A stretch of DNA of 64,000 bases from Acrocarpospora macrocephala (GTDB taxonomy: Bacteria; Actinomycetota; Actinomycetes; Streptosporangiales; Streptosporangiaceae), in assembly GCF_009687865.1 (NCBI RefSeq), contig NZ_BLAE01000024.1:87039-151038 (forward strand). The letters are read 5' to 3'. Positions 45,701-52,954 of this stretch are shown here, piece by piece. Made by a program: the position numbers and the translations under genes. The notes under the pieces were generated by a model. The model worked only from the letters and a program-made list of their open reading frames with translations. It did no database searches and had not been told where the DNA came from. Position 1 is the first letter of the stretch; every line of letters starts with the position of its first letter.

Positions 45701-47854
45701 CCGCCCGCCCTCGAACTTTCGGCCAGGCTGGCCCGGATCGACGTGCGATACGGGCGGTCCCAGTGGTCCCTAGCCCGGGAATTGGCCGCCGAGACAGTGG
45801 ACAGAGCGCAGGATGGTCCGCCAGACCTGCTGGTGGCGGCAGGTTTGGGTGGCCTCCCGTCCGGCGACGCCCTGTTCGCGCGCGCGATACTGCGCGGGAT
45901 CAGGCAGTTCGAGGAAACGGGGGCACGGCTCGCGCTGCTGGGCGAGCTGCGGGGCACCGCGTCGATGGGCGATACGGAACTGGCCCACGCGCTCGCCCGG
46001 GAGACCCTCGATCCATGGCTGCTGGAGCGTGATCAGTACCCGGTCGCCGACCGGGCGCACCTGGATCTCGTGGCGGCCGAGGTCGCCCGGCTGGACGGCC
46101 GCGCCGAGTTGGCGCGGCAACTGCTTCGGGGTGCGGCCGCGTTGCTCGGCGCGCTCGACCCCCTGGTCTGGCTCGACTGGATCGACGCCATGGACCGCCT
46201 CGAACCCGCCCGCCCCGGCGAGCCGGAACCGCCCCTTGGATTCCTCGACCAGCACGCGGACCATGCCGAACTGTGCGCCGCCTATCTGATCGCGCTGGCC
46301 CGGCGGCGACTGCCGATCGACCCGCACGAGGTCACCAGGCGGCGTCTCGCGGACGCGGTGGCCCGGCTCGGGGTCGCGCAGGATGGAGCCCGGCTCGGGG
46401 ATACCTCGCGTCGTGCTGAATTGGCGGCGGCGCTCTCCGCGCTGGCTCTGGCCCAAGGCCTGTCCTCGGCCGCGCGGGCTGCCGCCGACGAGGCTGTTCG
46501 CCTGTGGGCCGCGCTTGGCCGCGACGAGGACGCCAGAGTCGCGGCCGAGACGCTCATCCCCGGGTCCTCCGGCGAGCCCGAGGCGGCTCCGACCGTGCCC
46601 GGCCACGCGGGCGACGAGCTCACGCTCCGGCTCGGCCTGTCGCAGGATCGGATACGCCTGCAGGTGCAGGTGGATGGCCCGCGCGGGACCGCCACCGAAC
46701 TGTTCAGGATCCCCGACTGGCTCGATGTCTCGGGTGCGGGCGGCGAGCTCCGGCTGGCGCGGGAGCTGACCCAGCCGATCGATTGGGCCCGCTCAGCCGG
46801 ACAGGTGCTCAGGCCACTGAGCCCACGCCTGGCACCCCGCGGCGACGGCAAGCCCGTCGACCTGCGCCTGCTCGACGGTGGCCCGCTCGCCTCGGTCCCC
46901 TGGGAGCTGGCCCGGCTTCCCGCCGACGACGCCCAGACGCACGACGGCCCCTTGGCCCGCCATCCTGAGCTGCGCTACCTCTATCGGGGCATCGGCGTCC
47001 GGGAGGGCCTGCGGGTCGAGGCGCAGGCGGTGGAACGCCTGCTCGCCCGGCTGGCCCTGCCGCACGACGAAGTCGACCGGGTCCTCGGCGCCACGGCGGC
47101 GGTGGACCTGCGGGAGTTCCAGCGGCAGTCCCGGCTCCGGGACCAGGGTCGGTTACGCCGCTCCACCTGGCGGGCTCTGCATCGGGCGCTGCGCACGGCG
47201 CGCGGGGGTCGTCCGCCGCACGTGCTGCTTGTTCAACCGAGCCGGAGCAGGTCGGTGAGATGGCAGCGCGGCCTGCGGGGCAGCGTCGCCGACACCGAGG
47301 CGATATATCGCGACCATTCGGTCCACCTCACGGTTCTGGAGGATCTGGACGCGTCCACACTGGACCGGCAGATGATCGCCGACGTGGGCGAAGCGGAACG
47401 GCTGGACGTCATCCACCTGATCGCGGCCATCGAACGCCCTGGCCAGGTGCCCATCCTGCACTTCCTGACCGACGAGCCCAGCTCCGGCCTGACCGTCGAC
47501 GACCTGGATCGCTTCGTCCACACCCTGGGCCAGACCGTCCCACCCTTGATCATCTTGGATTCGATCACGCCCAGCACGTCCCTTGAACTCGCTCTGGCTG
47601 TGCTGCTGCGCAACAGGATGGCCGACGACCTGCTCGCCGTGGACGGGATCTGGACCCTGCTGGCCACCGGCCTCGCCGACGGGAAGGCCAGAGCCACGCA
47701 GATGACCCGGATCGCCGCCGCTCTCGTCAACGGCGAGAGCCCCGCGGAGATCTGGCGCAGCGTGCAGTCCGCCTCGGCCGAACTCCCCTTCGCGACCACC
47801 GCGCTCTTCTCGAAGCTGCGCCCTGACGCCATGTTCCACCCGGGCAAACAATGA
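42743..47854 (+). CDS. Giant STAND NTPase with TPR-like repeats and degenerate CHAT domain
   Basis: A 1703-aa protein. The N-terminus (about 1-195) is helical with winged-helix-like parts. The NTPase domain has Walker A MGGMGKTMQL (GGMGKT at 216-221), Walker B RAIIVLDTLEE (about 332-342) and the sensor SFVLSGRYDLRDR. Residues 700-1380 are alpha-helical TPR-like repeats. The C-terminus (about 1400-1703) is CHAT-like, with LASVPWELARLP, but catalytic His and Cys are replaced by Ala1562 and Ile1608. It overlaps the CHAT-NTPase by 4 nt. Probably the sensor/scaffold that controls the active CHAT partner (inference). Confidence 0.78.
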   Translation: MTTDLAMLLFGQLPGRGTLQRCAAVTRFDADLYDRLLRGDGDELDDLVAAGRVRETAPGQYRLEPSLRDCAWDQWWVDEGLTPGAAQVPPALASLALDLAAYYRGTDELEELRQCVLCAPVRARELFDRLYDAADRDFDLAGCQDLVDVLADPGRAHLVPIDLAERRDARQVRLTARGLYATEYHQTGRYLARHDLEQRLAALTEGPGILQFYAMGGMGKTMQLRWFTARHCLTQDPLIPCARIDFDVIDPVNAIRFPWLLLLELAGQLNPQITGAPFQELLRDQGKYRRALSRAAVPDTALLGEVASVAADSADITGRFLAALAEAPGLTRAIIVLDTLEEVILRPVADPAVLLDLLAALHTAAPTLSFVLSGRYDLRDRLPGFTERFPAADSVEVTPFDTEEATRYLVRRGARDDLIPAMIRRSDGLPFTLALYGDLAQGNPAITATEIDQTEDPALLYCLDRILERIPDDRLRWLLRYGVVPRRLDLDYVTRVLPPYLTRGMTTDNPLDNPAHDGRPRRDIKIFLTTGQPPQDLGLPALWAELIRYAGASSWVFPVAPDVVMFHENLRGPVRAFLRDQAVFSRLHEASARYYTERRDAEPALWARWTREIVFHRLHLARDDGLAFWRAGLEEAWLAGRDDWAAELAADLLSADYQDISGEPVLVDHEAWYDAHIALARAAVTRARKERAAGAAGASWSTAERDLAAADLLLIAHPEITGPTVAHLVAKAAVDALRGRVEEAEATIARAVELGVLPSLEADTLLARADIRPSESLPSVFRRAGDLGLDDVATYAARRYGSLQAASGRLTAALDWFERAGSAALPELGETLIRLGRPSQAVERLTRPGARAEAREVVLVAAEAMLELRQPYRARLFLAEHDLGGPDPIPGARADGDLGPIAGARADGGLGDADPVRAAILAARAEGDLLRTAAAEEILETARRQVVSDPDYAALTLELVRLHLRRTGNVRLAERALDAVERHPQLPPALELSARLARIDVRYGRSQWSLARELAAETVDRAQDGPPDLLVAAGLGGLPSGDALFARAILRGIRQFEETGARLALLGELRGTASMGDTELAHALARETLDPWLLERDQYPVADRAHLDLVAAEVARLDGRAELARQLLRGAAALLGALDPLVWLDWIDAMDRLEPARPGEPEPPLGFLDQHADHAELCAAYLIALARRRLPIDPHEVTRRRLADAVARLGVAQDGARLGDTSRRAELAAALSALALAQGLSSAARAAADEAVRLWAALGRDEDARVAAETLIPGSSGEPEAAPTVPGHAGDELTLRLGLSQDRIRLQVQVDGPRGTATELFRIPDWLDVSGAGGELRLARELTQPIDWARSAGQVLRPLSPRLAPRGDGKPVDLRLLDGGPLASVPWELARLPADDAQTHDGPLARHPELRYLYRGIGVREGLRVEAQAVERLLARLALPHDEVDRVLGATAAVDLREFQRQSRLRDQGRLRRSTWRALHRALRTARGGRPPHVLLVQPSRSRSVRWQRGLRGSVADTEAIYRDHSVHLTVLEDLDASTLDRQMIADVGEAERLDVIHLIAAIERPGQVPILHFLTDEPSSGLTVDDLDRFVHTLGQTVPPLIILDSITPSTSLELALAVLLRNRMADDLLAVDGIWTLLATGLADGKARATQMTRIAAALVNGESPAEIWRSVQSASAELPFATTALFSKLRPDAMFHPGKQ

Positions 47855-47949
47855 GCGCGGCGGCCGGACGCGGCTTCGCGACGACCGGGCTCTTCTCGAA
47901 GCAGCGTCCCGACGCCACGTTCCGCCCTGGTCGGCAATGAGCGCGGCGG
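47789..47949 (+). repeat. 86-bp-spaced tandem duplication across the STAND/metalloprotease junction
   Basis: About 75 bp at 47789-47863 (end of the STAND gene, stop codon and following bases) recur at 47875-47949 with roughly 85% identity. Both copies end in caATGAGCGCGGCGG, so each carries an ATGA stop/start overlap. The 86-bp offset is not a multiple of 3; because each ATGA shifts the frame, the copies are read in successive frames as the STAND C-terminus and the mini-gene. Confidence 0.85.
47851..47940 (+). CDS. 29-codon mini-gene copied from the STAND C-terminus
   Basis: ATG 47851 overlaps the STAND stop (ATGA), and its own TGA overlaps the metalloprotease ATG 47937. The product, 29 aa, contains FATTGLFSKQRPDATFRPGRQ-like residues matching the STAND end FATTALFSKLRPDAMFHPGKQ (given here only as their shared FATT-LFSK-RPDA-F-PG-Q). 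It arose by the tandem duplication. It may be only a coupling bridge that carries ribosomes to the protease gene, or a decoy/mimic of the STAND tail. Confidence 0.5.
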   Translation: MSAAAGRGFATTGLFSKQRPDATFRPGRQ

Positions 47950-49187
47950 AGCGGCGGCGGGCCGAGTTGCGGGCCAAGCTCGGGGGTCTCGAAGCCGAAC
48001 TCGCCTCCTGGAGCGAGCTGAGCCGGGCGGGCGGGCCGCTGGAGAAACATCACACCCAGGTGGCGGCGATCGTGGCCGCGATGGCGGTGCCGATCGCCGA
48101 GTTGCGGCCTCGGGTGGACGCCGCGGACGTGCTCGACACCTGGCCGGAGACCGAGCGCTCGCTGCTCAGGATTCACCAGGTGCTCGAATATTTCCGGTCG
48201 AAGCTGACCCTCCGCTTCGTAGCCGCCTTCCGGGACTATCTGGCGATGGCCGACGAGTTCGCCTGGGAGTGTTACCGCCTGGCCAGGCAGCGGGGATCCG
48301 GGCCGCACAACGTTCCAGCCGATCGGGTGCGGGAACCACCGCTCACGTTCTTCAGCCAGGACAGCACCCCGTTCGCGATCCCGCGCGGCGCCTCCTACCG
48401 CAGCGAGATCGGCGTTCTCCCGCCAGGGACCCTCCGCGCGGTGGTCGAGCGGCTGCCGGTCCCGGTGATCGGCATCCCGTGGTTCCAGCTGCGGCACCTG
48501 CCGGACGCCCTCGTGCTCGCCCACGAGGTCGGCCACCACGTGGAAACCGACTTCCGGCTCACCCCGACACTCGAACGACTGGTCGACGCAGCTGTTCCGG
48601 CCGCGCGCAGGCCGGTGTGGCGGCGGTGGCTGGGGGAGGTGTTCGCCGACGTGTACGGCACCCTCGCCGCGGGCCCCGCATTCGCCGCCGCACTGACCGA
48701 CTTCCTGGCGACAGGCCCGGACAGCGGCCAGGGAGCCTACCCGCCATCCAGGATCCGGATCGCCCTGGCGGCCGAGGTCCTGGGGGAGCCCTCCTCCGAC
48801 AAAGCGGACCCGGACGTTCCCGCGATCGCCGCCGCGCTGGTGGCCGGCCCTTATCCAGAATTCGGCGGCATCGCCCTCTCCGACGTGATCAACTTCAACC
48901 AGGAACGCCAGGTGGCCGAGCGCACCGCGACCCAGCTCCTGCGCGGCTTCGCCATCAAGGGCGCCCCGAGCGTGCGAACCCTCCTGGCCGCCGCCGGACT
49001 CGCCTTCGGGTCCGACCCCCTCGCGTACGAGCAGGGAAACGTCGCGGACGCCGTGGTCAAAGCCGCACTGGCGACGATCAAGCAGGGCATCCGGGGCGCA
49101 GACACCCCCACCGACCCGGTACGCGACACCAAGGCCGGTCAGGCAATCATGGACATCCTGACCGCACCCCCAGACAACCCTTCGTGA
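47937..49187 (+). CDS. HExxH zinc metalloprotease of the CHAT/STAND locus
   Basis: A 416-aa cytosolic protein. The first 115 residues are helical (coiled-coil at about 5-30). The catalytic part has HEVGHH (His196, Glu197, His200) and GEVFAD (Glu234), the pattern of gluzincins with a third Glu ligand. No signal peptide. ATG 47937 overlaps the mini-gene stop. Fourth member of the locus after a membrane protein, CHAT-NTPase and pseudo-CHAT STAND, so a proteolytic cascade or a second effector is likely. The family was not recognised beyond the zincin motif. Confidence 0.75.
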   Translation: MSAAERRRAELRAKLGGLEAELASWSELSRAGGPLEKHHTQVAAIVAAMAVPIAELRPRVDAADVLDTWPETERSLLRIHQVLEYFRSKLTLRFVAAFRDYLAMADEFAWECYRLARQRGSGPHNVPADRVREPPLTFFSQDSTPFAIPRGASYRSEIGVLPPGTLRAVVERLPVPVIGIPWFQLRHLPDALVLAHEVGHHVETDFRLTPTLERLVDAAVPAARRPVWRRWLGEVFADVYGTLAAGPAFAAALTDFLATGPDSGQGAYPPSRIRIALAAEVLGEPSSDKADPDVPAIAAALVAGPYPEFGGIALSDVINFNQERQVAERTATQLLRGFAIKGAPSVRTLLAAAGLAFGSDPLAYEQGNVADAVVKAALATIKQGIRGADTPTDPVRDTKAGQAIMDILTAPPDNPS

Positions 49188-49215
49188 GCCACGTCGACTC
49201 AACCAGGCCATTGAG
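49177..49215. repeat. Left member of short repeats flanking the catabolic island
   Basis: Block B, ACCCTTCGTGAGCCAC (49177-49192, includes the metalloprotease stop), is followed by block A, CGACTCAACCAGGCCAT and 4 more bases (49195-49215). Both recur at the other side of the island in the order A then B (60098-60159), with 15/16 and 19/21 identity. Downstream, 49216-49371 holds no supportable gene. Confidence 0.5.
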
Positions 49216-49371
49216 TGCGCACGGACGGGCCGCGGCGGGCTCGGTCGCGCGCTGGACGGCTCGGATCATCCTTGCGACTCGCAGCTCGAAGACCCCGTCA
49301 GCGTGCTGGAGGTTCACGCTCAGCGCGGTGATTCGTCGGAGGCGAAAGCTGACGGTGTGCGGGTCAAAGCA

Positions 49372-50082
49372 CTAGCCGTCGGAGAGCAGAGCGCTCAGAC
49401 CGCCCCGGGCGTCCTCGATCACGACGGCCTCGGCTGTCGCAGAATCCCCCGCGCGCAGTGCGCGGACCAGCGCACGGTGGGTGGTGTAGCGGTCAAGACC
49501 GAAGCTCGGGTCCTGGGCGATGCGTTCGAGCCGCCGGGCCCGGCTCTCGGAGCGGGAGAACACCCGGGTCTGGTCGAGCAGACGCATCAGGACCGGATTG
49601 TTGGCACAGGCGCTGACGGCGTCGTTGAACCGCTCCATCGTGTCCAGGAGCTGGTTGACATTCCGGGTCACCGGGTCGCCGTTGGAATGACGCTGCTTGA
49701 TAAGGATCAGCAGGTCGTCGGCCTGGTCGAGGATGGCGTCGAGATTGCCGAGTTGCTCGGGCGTCACGTGGCGGGCCGCGAACCGGGCGACCATGCCGCG
49801 CAGCGCGACCTCCACTTCGGCGAGGTCCTGCAGCGCGGTGTCGCCGATGGTGGAGACCTTGACCGTGCGGGGCCCGGTGCGTTCGAGAAGGCCGTCCTGC
49901 TCGAGCCGCCTGATCGCCTCCCGCACCGGTGTCGGGCTCACGGTGAGCCGCTCGGCCAGCCCGCGCTCCGTCACCTTCTGGCCCGGCCCGAGCTCGCCCG
50001 TGACGATGGCGGCCCGGACCGACCGGTAGGCCTGGTCGGCGAGGGTGTCGCTGCTGAGCGTTGCGAGGGATTCGGTGGCCAC
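49372..50082 (-). CDS. GntR-family (FCD-type) transcriptional regulator
   Basis: A 236-aa regulator. The N-terminal winged helix (about 12-75) has LADQAYRSVRAAIVTGELGPGQ, TERGLAERLTVSPTPVREAIRRLE and DGLLER. The C-terminal FCD helical domain (about 90-225) would bind a small carboxylate effector via metal. It is divergent from the 2-hydroxyacid dehydrogenase gene. A GCTATAGC palindrome in the shared region recurs at two other promoters of the island, so this protein probably represses the whole set. Confidence 0.88.
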   Translation of the reverse strand: MATESLATLSSDTLADQAYRSVRAAIVTGELGPGQKVTERGLAERLTVSPTPVREAIRRLEQDGLLERTGPRTVKVSTIGDTALQDLAEVEVALRGMVARFAARHVTPEQLGNLDAILDQADDLLILIKQRHSNGDPVTRNVNQLLDTMERFNDAVSACANNPVLMRLLDQTRVFSRSESRARRLERIAQDPSFGLDRYTTHRALVRALRAGDSATAEAVVIEDARGGLSALLSDG

Positions 50083-50126
50083 AGCCGTAGCTTAGCGCAT
50101 CGCCATGGCAGCGAATTATGCAACGT

Positions 50127-50156
50127 TTGACGAACAAGCTATAGCAAACCTACCAT
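50127..50156 (+). promoter_or_regulatory. Island promoter 1 with GntR-type operator in the spacer
   Basis: TTGACG (50127-50132), 18 bp, TACCAT (50151-50156). Within the spacer, 5 nt after the -35 box, lies GCTATAGCA (50138-50146), whose core GCTATAGC is a perfect palindrome. The same layout occurs at 54770-54799. Binding there would block RNA polymerase. The sequence identity is seen; the regulator assignment is inferred. Confidence 0.6.
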
Positions 50157-50190
50157 GAGGCGCCACGCCCCGACGTTTCGAGGAAGAACC

Positions 50191-51174
50191 ATGGTGTCTC
50201 GCGTCCTGATCACCACCGACTACCTGAGGCCGGATGACGAGGTCGATCACTACCTGCGCCGGCTCGGATGCGAAACCGTGCACCTGCCGATGCGCGGGCG
50301 GCGTGACCCGGCAGAGCTGGCGGCGGCGCTGCGTGACGTCGAAGGGGCTCTGATCGCGAACGAGCCGATGACGGCCGACGTGCTCGCGGGGGCGACGGCG
50401 TTGCGCGTGATCGTGCGGACCGGGGCCGGGTACGACTCCGTCGACGTCGGCGCCGCCGCGCGGCTGGGTATCACGGTCAGCAACCTCCCGGGCGTCAACG
50501 CGAACGCGGTCGCCGAGTACACGCTGGGGCTGCTCCTCGCCGCCGCCCGCCGCCTGGTTCAGAGCGCCGCGGGTGTCGCGGCCGGGGCGTGGCCGCGCGA
50601 GGACGGGCGTGAGCTGCGGGGTGCGACGCTCGGCCTGATCGGGTACGGCGCAGTCGCCCGGGCGGTCGTCCCGCTCGCGAGCGCGTTCGGCATGTCGGTG
50701 CTCTGCAGGACGAGCGTGCCCGTCAGCGAGCGGTCCGGCGAGTCCGTGCGCTTCGTCGAACTCGACGAGCTCCTGGCCGCCTCCGACTACGTCTCCGTCC
50801 ACACGGCGCTCACCGAACGGACCCGGAGCCTCCTCGACGCCGCGGCGTTCCGCCGGATGAAGCCTGGCGCCGTGCTCGTGAACACCGCGCGGGGGCCGAT
50901 CGTGGACGAACAGGCGCTCGTCGACGCCGTGCGCGCCGGTGTGATCGCCGGGGCGGCGCTGGACGTCGTGTGCGCCGAGCCGCTGCCCCCCGACAGTCCG
51001 CTGCGGGACGTCGACGGGATCGTCGTGTACTCCCACCTGGCCGGCCAGTCGGCCGAGGCCCGCCGGGCCGCGGGGCTCGAGGGCGCCGCCGAGCTGGTGG
51101 CCTCGCTCAAGGGCGCTCCCCGGTTCGCGGTCACCCGTCCGGACGTCATGCGGCGCGCGGCGGTACGGGCATGA
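50191..51174 (+). CDS. D-2-hydroxyacid dehydrogenase (NAD-dependent)
   Basis: A 327-aa enzyme of the phosphoglycerate/hydroxypyruvate dehydrogenase superfamily. It has TGAGYDSVDVGAA, NANAVAEYTLGLLLA, the Rossmann loop GLIGYGAVARAVV, catalytic Arg in NTARGPIVDE, Glu in CAEPLPP and His in YSHLAGQSAE. It interconverts a 2-hydroxy acid and a 2-oxo acid; the substrate is unknown. ATG 50191 is chosen over ATG 50155 because GAGGAAG lies just upstream. It is the first gene of the catabolic operon. Confidence 0.88.
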   Translation: MVSRVLITTDYLRPDDEVDHYLRRLGCETVHLPMRGRRDPAELAAALRDVEGALIANEPMTADVLAGATALRVIVRTGAGYDSVDVGAAARLGITVSNLPGVNANAVAEYTLGLLLAAARRLVQSAAGVAAGAWPREDGRELRGATLGLIGYGAVARAVVPLASAFGMSVLCRTSVPVSERSGESVRFVELDELLAASDYVSVHTALTERTRSLLDAAAFRRMKPGAVLVNTARGPIVDEQALVDAVRAGVIAGAALDVVCAEPLPPDSPLRDVDGIVVYSHLAGQSAEARRAAGLEGAAELVASLKGAPRFAVTRPDVMRRAAVRA

Positions 51175-51207
51175 GCGAGGACGCCAACCATCGAAAGGAA
51201 GCGAACC

Positions 51208-52593
51208 ATGGACAACACACCGGTCGACTCCGTCCGGATCATGACGCCCGTCGGCATGCTCGGCGCCGGATGGGACGAGGCCACGATCGAGCGCGGGCTG
51301 GCCCTCGGCGTCGACGTGATCACCGTGGACGGCGGGTCCACCGACTCCGGTCCGTACTACCTCGGGTCGGCGACGGCGAAAACCACCGCGAAGGCGGTGG
51401 CCCGCGACCTGCGCAGCCTGCTCAGGGCGGCGGCCCGCGCGGCGGCGCCTTTGATCATCGGCTCGTGCGGCACCAGCGGCACCGACAGCGGCGTCGACTG
51501 GGTCGCCGGGATGGTCACCGAGATCATGGCGGAGGACGGCCTGGACCTCAAGGTCGCGCGGATCTACAGCGAGCAGAACCCGGCCGACCTCAAGGAACAC
51601 CTCGACGCCGGCCGGATCCACCCGCTGCCGCCCCTGGGCGGGATCCGGGCCGAGACGCTGGAGAGCTGCACCCACATCGTCGGGATGATGGGACACGAAC
51701 CGATCGTCGAGGCGCTCGCGGCGGGTGCCCAGGTCGTGCTCGCGGGCCGCGCGACCGACACGGCGGTGGCGGCGGCGTACCCGCTGATGAAGGGGATGTC
51801 GGCCGGACCCAGCTGGCACGCCGCCAAGATCGTCGAGTGCGGCGGCCAGTGCACCGTCAACCCGCGCGCGGGCGGGGTGCACACCACGATCGACGCGGGC
51901 GGGTTCACGATCGAGCCGCTCGACCCGGGCAACGCGTGCACGCCGTACACGGTCGCCGCCCACATGCTGTACGAGACGGTCAACCCGTTCGAGATGCGTG
52001 AGCCCGCCGGAACCCTGGACGTGCGTGCGGCGACCTACGGCGCCGTGGACGACCGCACGGTCCGGGTCGAGGGGTCGCGGTTCCACACCGCCGACCAGCA
52101 CACCGTCAAACTGGAGGGCGCCCGGGTCACCGGCTACGAGACCATGTCCTTCACCGCCGTCCGCGATCCGCTCATTCTCGCGGACATCGAGTCCTGGGCG
52201 GACCTCCTGCGCGCGCATCTGCGGCGGTGGGTGAGTCAGACCCTGGGACTCGCGGACGACGAGTATGCCTTCGACCTTCGCCTCTACGGCCACAACGCGG
52301 TGCTGGACGACCTCGAGTTCGACACCAGCCCGCCGCGGGAGGTGGGCGTGATGCTCCTCGTCAACGCCCCGGACCAGGCCACCGCCACGGCGGTGGCGAA
52401 GCTCGCCAACCCGCTGATGCTGCATCTGCCGACGCCCGAGATGCACTACCTGCCCAGCCTCGCCTTCGCGTCCTCGCCGGCGGAGGTCGAGCGGGGCCCG
52501 GCCTACGAATTCGTGCTCAACCACGTCGTCGACAGCATCACGCCCACCGGCATGTTCCGCATCGAACACGGAGACAACAACCACCATGGCTGA
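51208..52593 (+). CDS. AtuA/DUF1446-family protein
   Basis: A 461-aa protein of the acyclic terpene utilisation AtuA-like family. It has TPVGMLGAGWDEATIERGL, VDGGSTDSGPYYLGS, IIGSCGTSGTD and AGRATDTAVAAAYPL. The biochemical role of the family is not settled; members cluster with acyl-CoA and hydroxyacid catabolism genes. GAAAGGAAG precedes ATG 51208. The 3' end overlaps the DUF4387 gene by 8 bp, and the two families often co-occur, suggesting a complex. Confidence 0.85.
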   Translation: MDNTPVDSVRIMTPVGMLGAGWDEATIERGLALGVDVITVDGGSTDSGPYYLGSATAKTTAKAVARDLRSLLRAAARAAAPLIIGSCGTSGTDSGVDWVAGMVTEIMAEDGLDLKVARIYSEQNPADLKEHLDAGRIHPLPPLGGIRAETLESCTHIVGMMGHEPIVEALAAGAQVVLAGRATDTAVAAAYPLMKGMSAGPSWHAAKIVECGGQCTVNPRAGGVHTTIDAGGFTIEPLDPGNACTPYTVAAHMLYETVNPFEMREPAGTLDVRAATYGAVDDRTVRVEGSRFHTADQHTVKLEGARVTGYETMSFTAVRDPLILADIESWADLLRAHLRRWVSQTLGLADDEYAFDLRLYGHNAVLDDLEFDTSPPREVGVMLLVNAPDQATATAVAKLANPLMLHLPTPEMHYLPSLAFASSPAEVERGPAYEFVLNHVVDSITPTGMFRIEHGDNNHHG

Positions 52594-52954
52594 CAGCACG
52601 GCGCCTCCTGTGGCGCCCCCGAGCACCGTCGGTGACCTCGCACTCGAGGTCCGGTCCAAGAACGCCGGCCCCTTCTGGGTGACGATGGAGCTGTTCATGC
52701 GGGATGCGGACGGCTACCGGATCGTGGCGGACGAGGCGTTCCTCAACGAGCGGGTGATCGCCGACCTCTACCGCGTCGACGCCGGCACGATCCAGGTGTT
52801 CCGGATTCCGTCGCTCAACGTCGTCAAGATCTCGTTCCCGCGACCCGTCTCACAGGGATCGCTGCGGGACCGCGACATGCACGCCGGCCAGCACCATGTC
52901 CCCCTCGCCGTGCTCCGCGTGCCGGCCACGACTCCGGGCGTGAGCCGTGGCTGA
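52586..52954 (+). CDS. DUF4387 protein
   Basis: A 122-aa protein. The core (about 15-110) has LALEVRSKNAGPFWVTMELFM, LYRVDAGTIQVFRI, and VVKISFPRP and DMHAGQHHVPL near the end. The function is unknown; the family usually sits directly after AtuA/DUF1446, as here. It overlaps AtuA upstream and the FAD dehydrogenase downstream by 8 bp each. Confidence 0.85.
   Translation: MADSTAPPVAPPSTVGDLALEVRSKNAGPFWVTMELFMRDADGYRIVADEAFLNERVIADLYRVDAGTIQVFRIPSLNVVKISFPRPVSQGSLRDRDMHAGQHHVPLAVLRVPATTPGVSRG

Noticed and set aside
49303-50130. 275-aa plus-strand frame across the GntR gene
   Set aside because: The minus strand encodes a complete GntR/FCD regulator over the same span; the plus frame has no domain or start signal.
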